From assembly GCA_937942965.1 (NCBI GenBank), contig CALDGN010000382.1, forward strand, positions 1 to 16,852: a stretch of 16,852 bases of DNA. The letters run 5' to 3'. The notes under the pieces are model-generated. The model ran no database searches. It saw nothing but the letters and a program-made list of their open reading frames with translations, and was not told the DNA's origin. The position numbers and the translations under genes are program-made. This document shows, in pieces, positions 8,671 through 15,508 of this stretch (position 1 is the stretch's first letter; every line of letters starts with the position of its first letter). The DNA is from an uncultured Acidimicrobiales bacterium. GTDB lineage: Bacteria; Actinomycetota; Acidimicrobiia; Acidimicrobiales; UBA10347.

Positions 8671-9366
8671 TTAGAACGGCAGTGCGTCGAGGAAGCCGAG
8701 CGCCTCGTCGATGCACTGCATCGATCGTGGCGTCGCAAAGTGATCACAGCGGCGGAGCTCGGTGAACCGAGCGTCGGCGAGTGCTTCAACCAGCGGATCG
8801 GCTGGTCCGGCGAAGTCTCCGTCGCCAAGCAAGACCAGAACTGGCATCGTCACCGGCGCGAGGTCTGCGGGCGTGAGCCGCTCAGCGGGGGAGTGGATGA
8901 GCGCCCGGAGCGCCTCGGCGTCGCTGTCGGGGTTGTTGGCGAGGTCCGCGAAGTAGCGCGTAAACGGATCGGCCGGGTCACCGTGGCCGTCGATCGCCGC
9001 GACGATCTGTTCGTGGTGGCCGCGATCCTCGAACACGTTGGCGCCGACCCCAGTTAGCACGAGTCGAGCGAACCGTTCTGGTGCTTCGGCTGCGCATCGG
9101 AGCAGGGTGATGGCGCCCAGCGAGAAGCCGATGGCGTCGACCGGTTCGTCGGGCAAGGCACCGAGCACGTGGTGGTGCATCTCGCCGTACGCCTCGGGGT
9201 CGTGCGGCTTGTCGGCGGTGCCGTGACCGAGCAGGTCGATGCCGATCGTGGGCCGACCAGCGTCGCCAATGAGGTCCATCCAGCCGTTGCCTTGCCAGGT
9301 GTCAGCTGCGGAGCCTCCGAGTCCGTGGACGAGCACTATTGGTCGGTCGGCGGGGGTTTCAGACAC
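8671..9366 (-). CDS. Alpha/beta-hydrolase family protein
   Basis: 231 residues with the classical fold signatures: VLVHGLGG near 11-18 (oxyanion-hole region), the nucleophile elbow GFSLG with Ser82, a probable acid in GDGDFAGP (Asp184) and a catalytic His in CDHF (His209). No signal peptide, so cytoplasmic. The substrate cannot be deduced; esterase, lipase-like or C-C hydrolase roles are all possible. It starts with GTG inside the end of the phosphodiesterase gene (8-nt overlap), so the two are probably co-transcribed. The pairing hints at lipid or ester breakdown, which is inference. Confidence 0.88.
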   Translation of the reverse strand: MSETPADRPIVLVHGLGGSAADTWQGNGWMDLIGDAGRPTIGIDLLGHGTADKPHDPEAYGEMHHHVLGALPDEPVDAIGFSLGAITLLRCAAEAPERFARLVLTGVGANVFEDRGHHEQIVAAIDGHGDPADPFTRYFADLANNPDSDAEALRALIHSPAERLTPADLAPVTMPVLVLLGDGDFAGPADPLVEALADARFTELRRCDHFATPRSMQCIDEALGFLDALPF

Positions 9367-10156
9367 GAGCAGCCTCCCAGCAGCCTCGGGTGATCATGAC
9401 TGATCGCAGCACATCGGGACGGTCCGTCATAATCCCGTCGACGCCGATGTCGAGCATGTGGTGCATGGTCGCTTCGTCATCGATGGTCCAGACGTGCACA
9501 TGCACACCTCGGTCGTGTGCGGCCTTCACGAAACCTGCGGTTGCGACCGGCACGTCGCGGCCCAAGACCGAGTACGACCGTGGCACTTGGGCAGACGCCG
9601 CAGCGAAGGGGCGTCCGGGGAAACCACGGCTCTGGAGCCTGAGGCGAACGACCTCGCGAGGACCCATCGAGGTGCAGAGGTCAGGTCCGAGTTCGCGCTG
9701 GCAGAACCGGATCCTGCGGTCGCTAAAGGACCCGACACAAACGCGGTCGATGGCACCGTGGCGTTCGAGGGTGCGGACGAGTGGTTCGACCGACGCATCG
9801 GCCTTGGGGTCGATATTCACGTTGAGTGTGGGCCACGTGGACAGGACCTCATCGAGGCGAGGGATGCGGTAGCCGCCGCCAAAGCGGATGTTGTCGAGCT
9901 CTGCGCTCGACAGATCACCGATATACGCGTGCACGCCGACGATGCGGCCCAGGTGGTCGTCGTGAAACGCGTACAGCTGACCATCGGCACTGGCATGGAC
10001 ATCGGTTTCGATGTAGCGAAACCCGAGGTCGACCGCGTCTTGGAATGCGTTCAGCGTGTTCTCGGGATGGCGCATCGTGCCACCACGGTGTGCGATCGCA
10101 AGTACCGGACCCTGACCGGCAAGTTGTGAGCCCAGAAAGGGGAAACGCTTGGCCAC
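9359..10156 (-). CDS. Glycerophosphodiester phosphodiesterase family protein
   Basis: 265 residues from GTG 10156. Family motifs are in order: HRGG...HPENT at about 23-34, IETDVHASADG and FHDDH (the ExD, DG and HD metal and acid-base residues), and near the C-terminus HVHVWTIDD and GVDGIMTDRP, closing the TIM barrel. The family cleaves glycerophosphodiesters to glycerol-3-phosphate and an alcohol. No signal peptide is visible, suggesting a cytoplasmic enzyme. The frame stays open to 10474, but that extension runs antisense to the SirB1-like gene. GTG 10156 lies exactly 6 nt after a TACGGT -10 box, which decides the start. The gene overlaps the hydrolase gene downstream by 8 nt. Confidence 0.9.
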   Translation of the reverse strand: MAKRFPFLGSQLAGQGPVLAIAHRGGTMRHPENTLNAFQDAVDLGFRYIETDVHASADGQLYAFHDDHLGRIVGVHAYIGDLSSAELDNIRFGGGYRIPRLDEVLSTWPTLNVNIDPKADASVEPLVRTLERHGAIDRVCVGSFSDRRIRFCQRELGPDLCTSMGPREVVRLRLQSRGFPGRPFAAASAQVPRSYSVLGRDVPVATAGFVKAAHDRGVHVHVWTIDDEATMHHMLDIGVDGIMTDRPDVLRSVMITRGCWEAARV

Positions 10157-10162
10157 GTGGTG

Positions 10163-10168
10163 ACCGTA
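10163..10168 (-). promoter_or_regulatory. -10 box for leaderless phosphodiesterase transcript
   Basis: TACGGT on the minus strand, followed by 6 nt and then GTG 10156. The same TANNNT-N6/7-start geometry occurs before five other starts here. It shares the divergent gap 10157-10253 with the promoter of the SirB1-like gene. No clear -35 seen. Confidence 0.55.
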
Positions 10169-10240
10169 GTGCCTGCGTCCCCGTCGATCGGTCCAGAGAA
10201 ACAGTCTGACCGAACGGGTCAAAGGCGTGCGCCCGGAACC

Positions 10241-10246
10241 TACGCT
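10241..10246 (+). promoter_or_regulatory. -10 box for leaderless SirB1-like transcript
   Basis: TACGCT followed by 7 nt and then GTG 10254. This spacing puts the transcription start at or next to the start codon and argues against the in-frame upstream GTG at 10227. Confidence 0.55.
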
Positions 10247-10253
10247 CTGGGCC

Positions 10254-11036
10254 GTGGATGCCTTGCGTCGCCGGTTCGCCGAGCTTGTGAACGAAGCCGA
10301 CCCGGGTCCCGAGCGGTTGGCCGAGGCAGCGCTGATCATCGCTGCCGCGGTGGAGCCCTCGACCGACGTCGACTTCGAGCTGGATCGTCTCGGCGCGCTC
10401 GCTGCATCGTGCACCGCCACCGACGCTGGGGCGCTCAGTGACGAGTTGTTCGGAAGTGGCCGCTTCGTCGGCAACCAAGGCGACTACTACGACGCTGCGA
10501 ACTCGGTGCTGCCGCTCGTGTTGGACCGTGGGCTTGGCATCCCAATCTCGCTGGCGGTGCTGTTCATCGACGTGGCCCGTCGCCGTGACATCAAGGTCGA
10601 AGGTGTGGGGATGCCCGGCCACTTCCTGACCCGCAGTGGAGATGTGTTCTTCGATCCCTTCCACGGTGGCATTGCGCTTGACGAAGCTGGCTGCGAGCGG
10701 ATCTATCAGCGCCTGGCCGGTCGGCCCGTCTCGCTGCCGAGCGGGGCGCTCGATCCGACGCCCGAGCCCGTGATCCTGCAACGCATGCTCTGGAACCTGC
10801 GCAGCATCGCCGAAGGTCGCAATGATGGCGAGCTTCGTTTCCGCGTGCTGGGTCTCTTGCAGACGTTCGACGACATGTCGCTGCAAGTGCGGATGGCGTG
10901 GGCCTCGGCGCTGGCCGAACGAGGCCAGTTCGGCGAGGCTGCGATCGCCGCAGAGGCCGCAGCGGAGCGAGCGCCCGAAGCTGCGAGCGCGCGATTGCGG
11001 GCGATGGCCGAGCGCTGGGCGGCTCGCTTGAACTAG
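10254..11036 (+). CDS. SirB1/transglutaminase-like (Transglut_core2) protein with helical C-terminus
   Basis: 260 residues from GTG 10254 (an in-frame GTG at 10227 would add 9). The N-terminal two-thirds has SirB1-type motifs: GNQGDYYDAANSVLP, LGIPISLAVLF (about 94-104), GMPGHFL with His123, and FFDPFHGG with Asp134. The His and Asp resemble the second and third members of a transglutaminase triad, but I see no cysteine in the GIPISL segment, so peptidase or transglutaminase activity is doubtful. The C-terminus (about 185-260) is alanine-rich and helical, probably TPR-like. The biochemical role of this family is not established. It lies divergent from the phosphodiesterase gene and 39 nt upstream of pyruvate kinase, which has its own promoter. 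Confidence 0.88.
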   Translation: MDALRRRFAELVNEADPGPERLAEAALIIAAAVEPSTDVDFELDRLGALAASCTATDAGALSDELFGSGRFVGNQGDYYDAANSVLPLVLDRGLGIPISLAVLFIDVARRRDIKVEGVGMPGHFLTRSGDVFFDPFHGGIALDEAGCERIYQRLAGRPVSLPSGALDPTPEPVILQRMLWNLRSIAEGRNDGELRFRVLGLLQTFDDMSLQVRMAWASALAERGQFGEAAIAAEAAAERAPEAASARLRAMAERWAARLN

Positions 11037-11062
11037 CGGCGATGTTGCTACTGGGGCTGCTG

Positions 11063-11068
11063 TAGCCT
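11063..11068 (+). promoter_or_regulatory. -10 box for leaderless pyruvate kinase transcript
   Basis: TAGCCT, preceded by TG one base upstream (TGTAGCCT context), then 7 nt to ATG 11076. It lies in the 39-nt gap after the SirB1-like gene, so pyruvate kinase is probably transcribed independently. Confidence 0.55.
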
Positions 11069-11075
11069 CACAGCA

Positions 11076-12506
11076 ATGTCGCGCCGCACGAAGATCATCT
11101 GCACCATTGGCCCCTCGAGTGATGACCCCGTCGTCCTCCGAGACATGATCCGGGCCGGCATGGACGTCGCCCGTATCGCGATGGCGCACGCGACCATCGA
11201 CGAAGCGATCGAGCGGTCACGCCGCATCCGCGAGGCTTCAGCCGATGTTGGCCGCCCCGTTGGCATCCTCGTCGACCTTCCTGGTCCGAAGATCCGCGTC
11301 GGCGGCTTCGATGAGAACGGTGTCGAACTCGAGACCGACTCGACCGTAGAGCTGCGGGTCGGCAACGAAGCGTGCGATGCCAAGACAGTGTTCGTCGACT
11401 ACGAGAATCTGTTGAGCGACGTCCGCGGCGGCGACGAGTTGGCCTTCGGCGATGGCGGCGTCGTCGTGGCCATCGAAGATCGAATGGGCGATGCCCTGGT
11501 TGGCCGAGTCACAAGCGGCGGCGTCTTGCGCGGTCGGCCCGGTGTGCACATCCCATCGGAACGGTTGTCGTTGCGATCGCCCACCGATGCGGACCTGCGG
11601 GCCCTCGACGTGTTCCTCGATGAGGGCGTCGACATGATCGCCTTGAGCTTCGTTCGATCCGGCAGCGACATCCGCCGACTCGGCACGCAACCGCATCCGG
11701 TCGGCCCACTCATCGTCGCCAAGATCGAGAACCGCGCTGCGGTGGACAACCTCGACGGGATCATCGCTGAGTCGGGCGCCATCATGGTGGCTCGAGGTGA
11801 CCTCGGTGCTGAGTGTTCCCTCGCTGAGCTACCGCACCTGCAAAAGGAGATCATCCGGCGCTGCATCGCTGGCGGCCTGCCGGTCATCACCGCGACCCAG
11901 ATGCTCGAAACCATGATCACGGCGCCAACGCCGACCCGAGCCGAGGCATCAGACGTTGCGAACGCCGTGTTCGACGGCACCTCGGCGGTCATGCTCAGCG
12001 GCGAAACGGCGATCGGTGCTCACCCGGTCCGGGTCGTCGAAACAATGGCCGAAATCGCGAGCCGCGCCGACGAGCGCTTCGATCACGCGGCCTGGGCCGA
12101 CAAGCTCGAGGCGTTGCACCTGAACTCCAAGAGCGAACCCCATGCCGCCATCACCGACGCCATGACCTCTGCGGCGGCACGGGCCTGTGAGAGCCTCGAC
12201 ATCGCCGCAATCCTGGCGATCTCCGGCACCGGGTTCACGGTGCGATCGATGGCTCGCTTCCGGCCCCGGGCGAACATCCTCGGCTTTACCAATAACCCGA
12301 ACACCTACCGTCAGCTCACCTCGAGCTGGGGCACGGTGCCGATGGCGTTCGAAGCGACCGACGCCTACGAAGACCGCGTGGTGCAAGCCACCCAACGCGC
12401 CAAAGAGGCTGGCCTCGTGCATCCGGGCGACCTCGTCGGTGTGCTGGCCGGTATTGACACGAGCGGTGCTGCAACCGACGTCTTCCGGATCATCCGAGTT
12501 CGCTGA
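11076..12506 (+). CDS. pyk: Pyruvate kinase, probably K+-independent type
   Basis: 476 residues, normal length. It converts phosphoenolpyruvate and ADP to pyruvate and ATP. Catalytic motifs are intact: KIICTIGPSS at 6-15, Arg33, IVAKIENR with Lys216 and Glu218, VARGDLG with Asp242, ITATQMLETM with Thr274, and DGTSAVMLSGETA. The C-terminal domain (about 340-476) is complete. Two points are odd. The usual RLNFSHG around the active-site Arg reads RIAMAHA, so the Asn and Ser that bind K+ are both Ala. The usual DTKGPEIR reads DLPGPKIR, with Lys72 at the position where Lys replaces Glu in K+-independent enzymes. It could be a second, specialised isozyme. Start supported by a TAGCCT box 7 nt upstream. 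Confidence 0.94.
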   Translation: MSRRTKIICTIGPSSDDPVVLRDMIRAGMDVARIAMAHATIDEAIERSRRIREASADVGRPVGILVDLPGPKIRVGGFDENGVELETDSTVELRVGNEACDAKTVFVDYENLLSDVRGGDELAFGDGGVVVAIEDRMGDALVGRVTSGGVLRGRPGVHIPSERLSLRSPTDADLRALDVFLDEGVDMIALSFVRSGSDIRRLGTQPHPVGPLIVAKIENRAAVDNLDGIIAESGAIMVARGDLGAECSLAELPHLQKEIIRRCIAGGLPVITATQMLETMITAPTPTRAEASDVANAVFDGTSAVMLSGETAIGAHPVRVVETMAEIASRADERFDHAAWADKLEALHLNSKSEPHAAITDAMTSAAARACESLDIAAILAISGTGFTVRSMARFRPRANILGFTNNPNTYRQLTSSWGTVPMAFEATDAYEDRVVQATQRAKEAGLVHPGDLVGVLAGIDTSGAATDVFRIIRVR

Positions 12507-12543
12507 ACGCCGAGCCGGGCAGCGGCCTGCGGAAGCTTGGCTG

Positions 12544-12563
12544 CACGGGTGACCACCCTCGTG
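12544..12563 (+). terminator. Weak stem-loop after pyruvate kinase
   Basis: CAC-GGGT pairs with ACCC-GTG around a GACC loop with a 2-nt bulge, 38 nt past the pyk stop. No T tract; it could equally be chance structure next to the DUF3151 promoter. Confidence 0.2.
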
Positions 12564-12573
12564 ATCCAGGCAA

Positions 12574-12579
12574 TACGCT
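12574..12579 (+). promoter_or_regulatory. -10 box for leaderless DUF3151 transcript
   Basis: TACGCT followed by 6 nt and ATG 12586. The hexamer is identical to the one upstream of the SirB1-like gene. Confidence 0.55.
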
Positions 12580-12585
12580 GCGCCC

Positions 12586-13029
12586 ATGACCGACATCAAT
12601 CTCTCTCGCAGCGGCCCACCCGAAACGGTTCTGCCGCCAGAACCGGTCGAGGTTGTCGCCGCGCTCGACGCCGCGATGCAGAGCGATGACCCTCGAGGTG
12701 CCGTAAGCGTTGTGGTTGCCTCGAACCCCGCCCTGCTCAACGGCTGGGCCGAGTTGGGCCGCCTCGCTCGTGACGACATCGAGGCCTACGCCGCATTTCG
12801 TGTCGGCTACCACCGGGGCCTCGACCGGCTTCGCGCCAACGGCTGGCGGGGGAGCGGCTATGTCCGTTGGCAGCATCCGACCAACCGCGGCTTCCTGCTC
12901 GCGCTCCACGGCCTGGCAACCCAAGCTCGTGCCATTGGCGAGATGGACGAAGCGGAGCGGTGCGACCTGTTCTTGCGCCAGCTTGATCCGGCATGGCCGC
13001 CAGCTGACCTCGCCGACGCGACGTCGTAG
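12586..13029 (+). CDS. DUF3151 family protein
   Basis: 147 residues, full length for this actinobacterial family of unknown function. Recognised by its central block: the WAELGRLA helix at about 54-61, AYAAFRVGYHRGLDRLRANGW at about 67-87 (all but its last residue in the typical AYAF.RTGYHRGLD form), then WQHPTNRGFLLALHGLA, and a final IGEMDEAERC with the cysteine and an LDP ending. It looks like an all-helical cytoplasmic protein, possibly of TPR type. It has its own leaderless promoter and is followed by a stem-loop, so it appears to be a single-gene transcription unit between pyk and the RNase D-like gene. Family assignment is confident; function unknown. Confidence 0.9.
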   Translation: MTDINLSRSGPPETVLPPEPVEVVAALDAAMQSDDPRGAVSVVVASNPALLNGWAELGRLARDDIEAYAAFRVGYHRGLDRLRANGWRGSGYVRWQHPTNRGFLLALHGLATQARAIGEMDEAERCDLFLRQLDPAWPPADLADATS

Positions 13030-13037
13030 CGAGTAGA

Positions 13038-13077
13038 GCCACGCACGGCTGAATCATGCGAGGGAGCCGCAAGTGGC
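13038..13077 (+). terminator. Stem-loop after DUF3151 gene
   Basis: GCCAC (13038-13042) pairs with GTGGC (13073-13077) and CGGCT (13046-13050) with AGCCG (13065-13069), separated by a symmetric 3x3 internal loop; the apical loop is 14 nt. It begins 8 nt after the stop and ends before the next promoter. No T run follows, so termination is inferred from position and stem strength. Confidence 0.4.
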
Positions 13078-13099
13078 ACCCTCGACCACCGTGAGTGGG

Positions 13100-13105
13100 T
13101 AGTCT
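13100..13105 (+). promoter_or_regulatory. -10 box for leaderless mini-ORF and RNase D-like gene
   Basis: TAGTCT followed by 7 nt and ATG 13113, which opens a 10-codon ORF rather than the main gene. Confidence 0.5.
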
Positions 13106-13112
13106 CGCTCCC

Positions 13113-13145
13113 ATGCTGTCGCCAGAGAACCTCGAGCCCCGGTGA
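13113..13145 (+). CDS. 10-codon upstream mini-ORF coupled to the RNase D-like gene
   Basis: Encodes MLSPENLEPR and stops at TGA 13143-13145. The stop overlaps GTG 13142 of the main gene in a GTGA arrangement. Its ATG is 7 nt after a TANNNT box, the same geometry as the other leaderless starts, while the main GTG has no convincing ribosome-binding site. This suggests ribosomes load on the mini-ORF and reinitiate at GTG 13142. No ribosome-profiling evidence is available here. Confidence 0.45.
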   Translation: MLSPENLEPR

Positions 13146-14326
13146 CGCGTCCGGCGCCCTATGAGCTGATCACGACTCCCGACGGGCTCGCCGACGTCAT
13201 CGAGCAGTTGGCCGATGAGCCGCGCTACGCGATCGACACCGAGTTCCACCGCGAGCGGACCTATTACCCGCAGCTCGCACTGATTCAGATCGCGTGGCCG
13301 GGTTCGCTCGTGCTCATCGACCCGCTCGCGGTCGACGTCGAGCCCCTGGCCGAGGTCCTGTCCGGACCGAGCACTGCGGTGCTGCATGCGGCTTCACAGG
13401 ACCTCGAGGTCCTGGAACTGGCGACAGGCACCGCTCCTCAGGCGATGTTCGATACTCAGGTCGCCGCTGCTTTCGTCGGCATGCGAACTCCTTCGCTCGC
13501 CGCACTGCATGACCATTTCCTGGGCCTCAAACTGCCCAAGGCCAACCGGCTCACCGATTGGCTCGCCCGCCCGCTCGAAGACGCACAGCTCAGCTACGCG
13601 GCTAGCGATGTCGAGAACCTGCTCGAGATCCAAGATCTCCTGATCGCCGAGCTCGAAGGGTTCGGCCGGCTCGAATGGGCGCTCGACGAATGTGAGCTCG
13701 TTCGAACCCGGGGCATCGCCATCCGGGACCCCGAGATGGCTTGGCTTCGCATCAAGGAAGCCCGCTCGCTCGGTCAGCGAGCCCGCACTGCGGCACGAGA
13801 GGTCGCCAAGTGGCGCGAGCTCAAAGCCCAGCAGCGTGACATCCCGGTACGCCATGTGCTGCCTGACCTCGGCGTTGTCGCGCTCGCGCAGCGGCCACCG
13901 AAACGCGTCGAAGACTTCGCGAAGACGCGTGGCCTCGAGCGTCGGTCGGTGAGCAAGAAGGACGCCGCCGAGCTGCTTGAGATCATCGCATCCTCTTCGG
14001 ACCTGCCACCGCCTGCCGCCCAGCCGAAACGCTCCGGGGGCGGGCCTGACTTGCGCCCCGCAGTCACACTGATTGCGGCCTGGATGGGTCAGTTCGCAGA
14101 CGACATGCGCCTCGACCCCGCCATGCTCGGTTCACGTGCAGACATCGAAGAATTCGTCCGCGGTGGCGACTCCCGTCTCCATCACGGGTGGCGCCACGAG
14201 CTGGTTGGCCGGCCAATGGCTGCACTGCTCGCCGGCGACGCTGCCGTCGCCTTCGACGGCGATGGTCGAGTGGTTGTCGAGCAGCGCTCGTACCAACCGG
14301 TCGGCGACGATCTCGGCCTCGCCTAG
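13142..14326 (+). CDS. Ribonuclease D-like 3'-5' exonuclease with HRDC domain
   Basis: 394 residues. The N-terminal DEDD exonuclease domain has IDTEF (Asp32, Glu34), HAASQDLEVL (Asp87) and YAASD (Tyr152, Asp156), the DEDDy subtype typical of RNase D. A region of about 200-290, including KWRELKAQQRDIPVRHVLPD, fits an HRDC nucleic-acid-binding domain. A less conserved C-terminal extension (about 305-394) follows. The enzyme family trims 3' ends of stable RNAs such as tRNA precursors in the cytoplasm. The GTG start is chosen because it begins at the end of a leaderless mini-ORF and no upstream in-frame start has ribosome-binding or promoter support. Confidence 0.9.
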   Translation: MTRPAPYELITTPDGLADVIEQLADEPRYAIDTEFHRERTYYPQLALIQIAWPGSLVLIDPLAVDVEPLAEVLSGPSTAVLHAASQDLEVLELATGTAPQAMFDTQVAAAFVGMRTPSLAALHDHFLGLKLPKANRLTDWLARPLEDAQLSYAASDVENLLEIQDLLIAELEGFGRLEWALDECELVRTRGIAIRDPEMAWLRIKEARSLGQRARTAAREVAKWRELKAQQRDIPVRHVLPDLGVVALAQRPPKRVEDFAKTRGLERRSVSKKDAAELLEIIASSSDLPPPAAQPKRSGGGPDLRPAVTLIAAWMGQFADDMRLDPAMLGSRADIEEFVRGGDSRLHHGWRHELVGRPMAALLAGDAAVAFDGDGRVVVEQRSYQPVGDDLGLA

Positions 14327-14340
14327 CCCGCCTCGCGGGC
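14326..14340 (+). terminator. Stem-loop at the RNase D-like stop
   Basis: GCCCGC (14326-14331) and GCGGGC (14335-14340) form a 6-bp GC-only stem with a 3-nt loop, starting on the last base of the stop codon. No T tract follows, so this is a weak terminator candidate. Confidence 0.3.
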
Positions 14341-14347
14341 CTGGATT

Positions 14348-14417
14348 GGTCTAAAAGACCCATCAGAAGGCTGGAAAACCGGTCCATTTCCGATTATCTG
14401 GTTTCTGGGAACAAACC
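14348..14417. other. Cluster of three short inverted repeats in a gene-free stretch
   Basis: Within 70 nt are GGTCT-N3-AGACC (14348-14360), GGAAA-N9-TTTCC (14373-14391) and GGTTT-N8-AAACC (14400-14417). The stretch 14327-14525 is the longest gene-free region and looks richer in A and T than its surroundings. It may hold operators or structured leader RNA for the small gene at 14526; nothing more specific can be said. Confidence 0.35.
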
Positions 14418-14487
14418 CTGGGCACCTAAGGTTGCATAGCCACGGAGTTTCCCCTCGAGATGTCGTGGGGCAGATGGCAGCGACTGT

Positions 14488-14493
14488 TAGAGT
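14488..14493 (+). promoter_or_regulatory. -10 box for the small CCHC gene
   Basis: TAGAGT (TGTTAGAGT context) lies 32 nt before GTG 14526, which unlike most starts here has a proper ribosome-binding site, so a short 5' leader of about 25 nt is expected. Confidence 0.4.
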
Positions 14494-14525
14494 CGTGGCC
14501 TGTAGCAAGCAGAAGGAGCCGCCCA

Positions 14526-14717
14526 GTGAAGAAGGGACGCCATCGTCGGTACGAAGAGGCCCGAGAGCTGAAGCGCACTTCGGACGGTTTCGACGACTTC
14601 CTCGGACCTCGCGACGAGCCCTGCATTGAGTGCGAGGGCCTGCCGGGCGAGCACAAGAGCTGGTGTGCACTGGCTGACGCTTCCGCCGACACCGGCGACC
14701 AGCTCTTCCCGAGCTAG
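14526..14717 (+). CDS. Small basic/acidic protein with CCHC motif, unknown
   Basis: 63 residues from GTG 14526, which has AAGGAG at 14513-14518, 7 nt upstream: the clearest Shine-Dalgarno sequence in the window. The frame is open to an ATG at 14460, but the ribosome-binding site and promoter favour the shorter form. A basic N-terminus (KKGRHRRYEEARELKR) is followed by C33-x2-C36-x6-H43-x3-C47 in EPCIECEGLPGEHKSWC, which could bind one zinc ion, and an acidic tail. I recognise no named family. Convergent with the DUF3109-like gene; a stem-loop sits between them. Zinc binding and any nucleic-acid role are inference. Confidence 0.7.
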   Translation: MKKGRHRRYEEARELKRTSDGFDDFLGPRDEPCIECEGLPGEHKSWCALADASADTGDQLFPS

Positions 14718-14735
14718 TACCGCACGACCTCGCCG

Positions 14736-14758
14736 CCCACCGCGCTGAGCGCGCTGGG
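14736..14758. terminator. Stem-loop between convergent genes
   Basis: CCCA-C-CGCG (14736-14744) is symmetric with CGCG-C-TGGG (14750-14758) around a CTGAG loop: eight base pairs with one C-C mismatch. It lies exactly in the 49-nt gap between two convergent stop codons, so a bidirectional terminator is likely, although no T tract is present. Confidence 0.45.
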
Positions 14759-14766
14759 AGTGGCGG

Positions 14767-15480
14767 TTAACTCAACTCGACGGGCGTTTCGACGGCCTGT
14801 TGAGCGCGCTGTTTGAGCAGCGCTTGCAGGTGGTCTGTGGGACCGTCGCCGACGAGCTCGCGGAGTTCGTCGAGGTGGCGTTCCCAGGTCATCCCACCCG
14901 GCACGGGTTGGGGGAGATCTTCGGTACACCACCAGCCGAAGTCTGCGCCGCCATCGCCCCAGTCAGAGCGGCGCCAGGCCCGAACTGCGACTGTTCGGGT
15001 GCCACTGCCGTCTTGGTATTCCTCGAGGCGGAACGGCACCTGCCAGCACACCGCTGGCTTCCAGTCGAGTGGGCGTTCTTCGGCCTGCAAAGCGCCGATG
15101 TGCAGTGCGCAGCCGTGGCCTCCGGCGAACGTCCGGTCGTTCAAGAAGATGCAGGCGTCGTCGACGGTGCGGGTCACCATGTCCCCGTCGACCGTGTCGA
15201 ACAGATCGTCATCGGTGACAACGAGGTCCCGGTTCTGCCAGACCTGTGCGTCGAGGCGTGCGGCTGCTTCGGCGATCAGGTTCCGCTCTTCGGTATCGAC
15301 CAGATGGGCACCGTGGGCACAGCAGCCGCGGGCACCATTGTCATCAGGCTCGGTCCCTTTGCAGGTCGTGCCAAAGGTGCAGCTCCAGCCGCTCTCGAGG
15401 AAGGTCAGGTCAAAGAGCCACGTGGTGTCCTCGTCGTCGAGGAACGAGAGCCACCGTTGGGGCTCGTCGAGATAGCCCAT
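14767..15480 (-). CDS. DUF3109/YkgJ-like cysteine-cluster protein
   Basis: 237 residues from ATG 15480; the frame is open further but that part lies over the end of the upstream gene. Eight cysteines are arranged as in DUF3109/YkgJ-like metal- or Fe-S-binding proteins: C34 and C40 (WSCTFGTTCKG), C53-C54 (GCCAHGAHL), then DACIFLN with C110, GHGCALH with C124, WKPAVCWQVPFR with C145, and GWWC with C185. DUF3109 proteins share the order C...CKG..CC..GA, CAF...CAL, KP.SC...P.R. It begins 28 nt after the M20-like gene and is probably co-transcribed with it. Cytoplasmic, no signal peptide. The metal type and function are unknown; the family link is from motif order only. Confidence 0.75.
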   Translation of the reverse strand: MGYLDEPQRWLSFLDDEDTTWLFDLTFLESGWSCTFGTTCKGTEPDDNGARGCCAHGAHLVDTEERNLIAEAAARLDAQVWQNRDLVVTDDDLFDTVDGDMVTRTVDDACIFLNDRTFAGGHGCALHIGALQAEERPLDWKPAVCWQVPFRLEEYQDGSGTRTVAVRAWRRSDWGDGGADFGWWCTEDLPQPVPGGMTWERHLDELRELVGDGPTDHLQALLKQRAQQAVETPVELS

Positions 15481-15508
15481 CAGGTTCGATCCGTCTCGAA
15501 GCTTGGGG

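Noticed and set aside
10157..10474. N-terminal extension of the phosphodiesterase to 10474
   Set aside because: It runs antisense to the SirB1-like coding sequence, and GTG 10156 has a correctly placed -10 box.
9915..11189. Long minus-strand open frame across the SirB1-like gene and the phosphodiesterase start
   Set aside because: Overlaps well-supported genes on both strands and has no recognisable protein motif.
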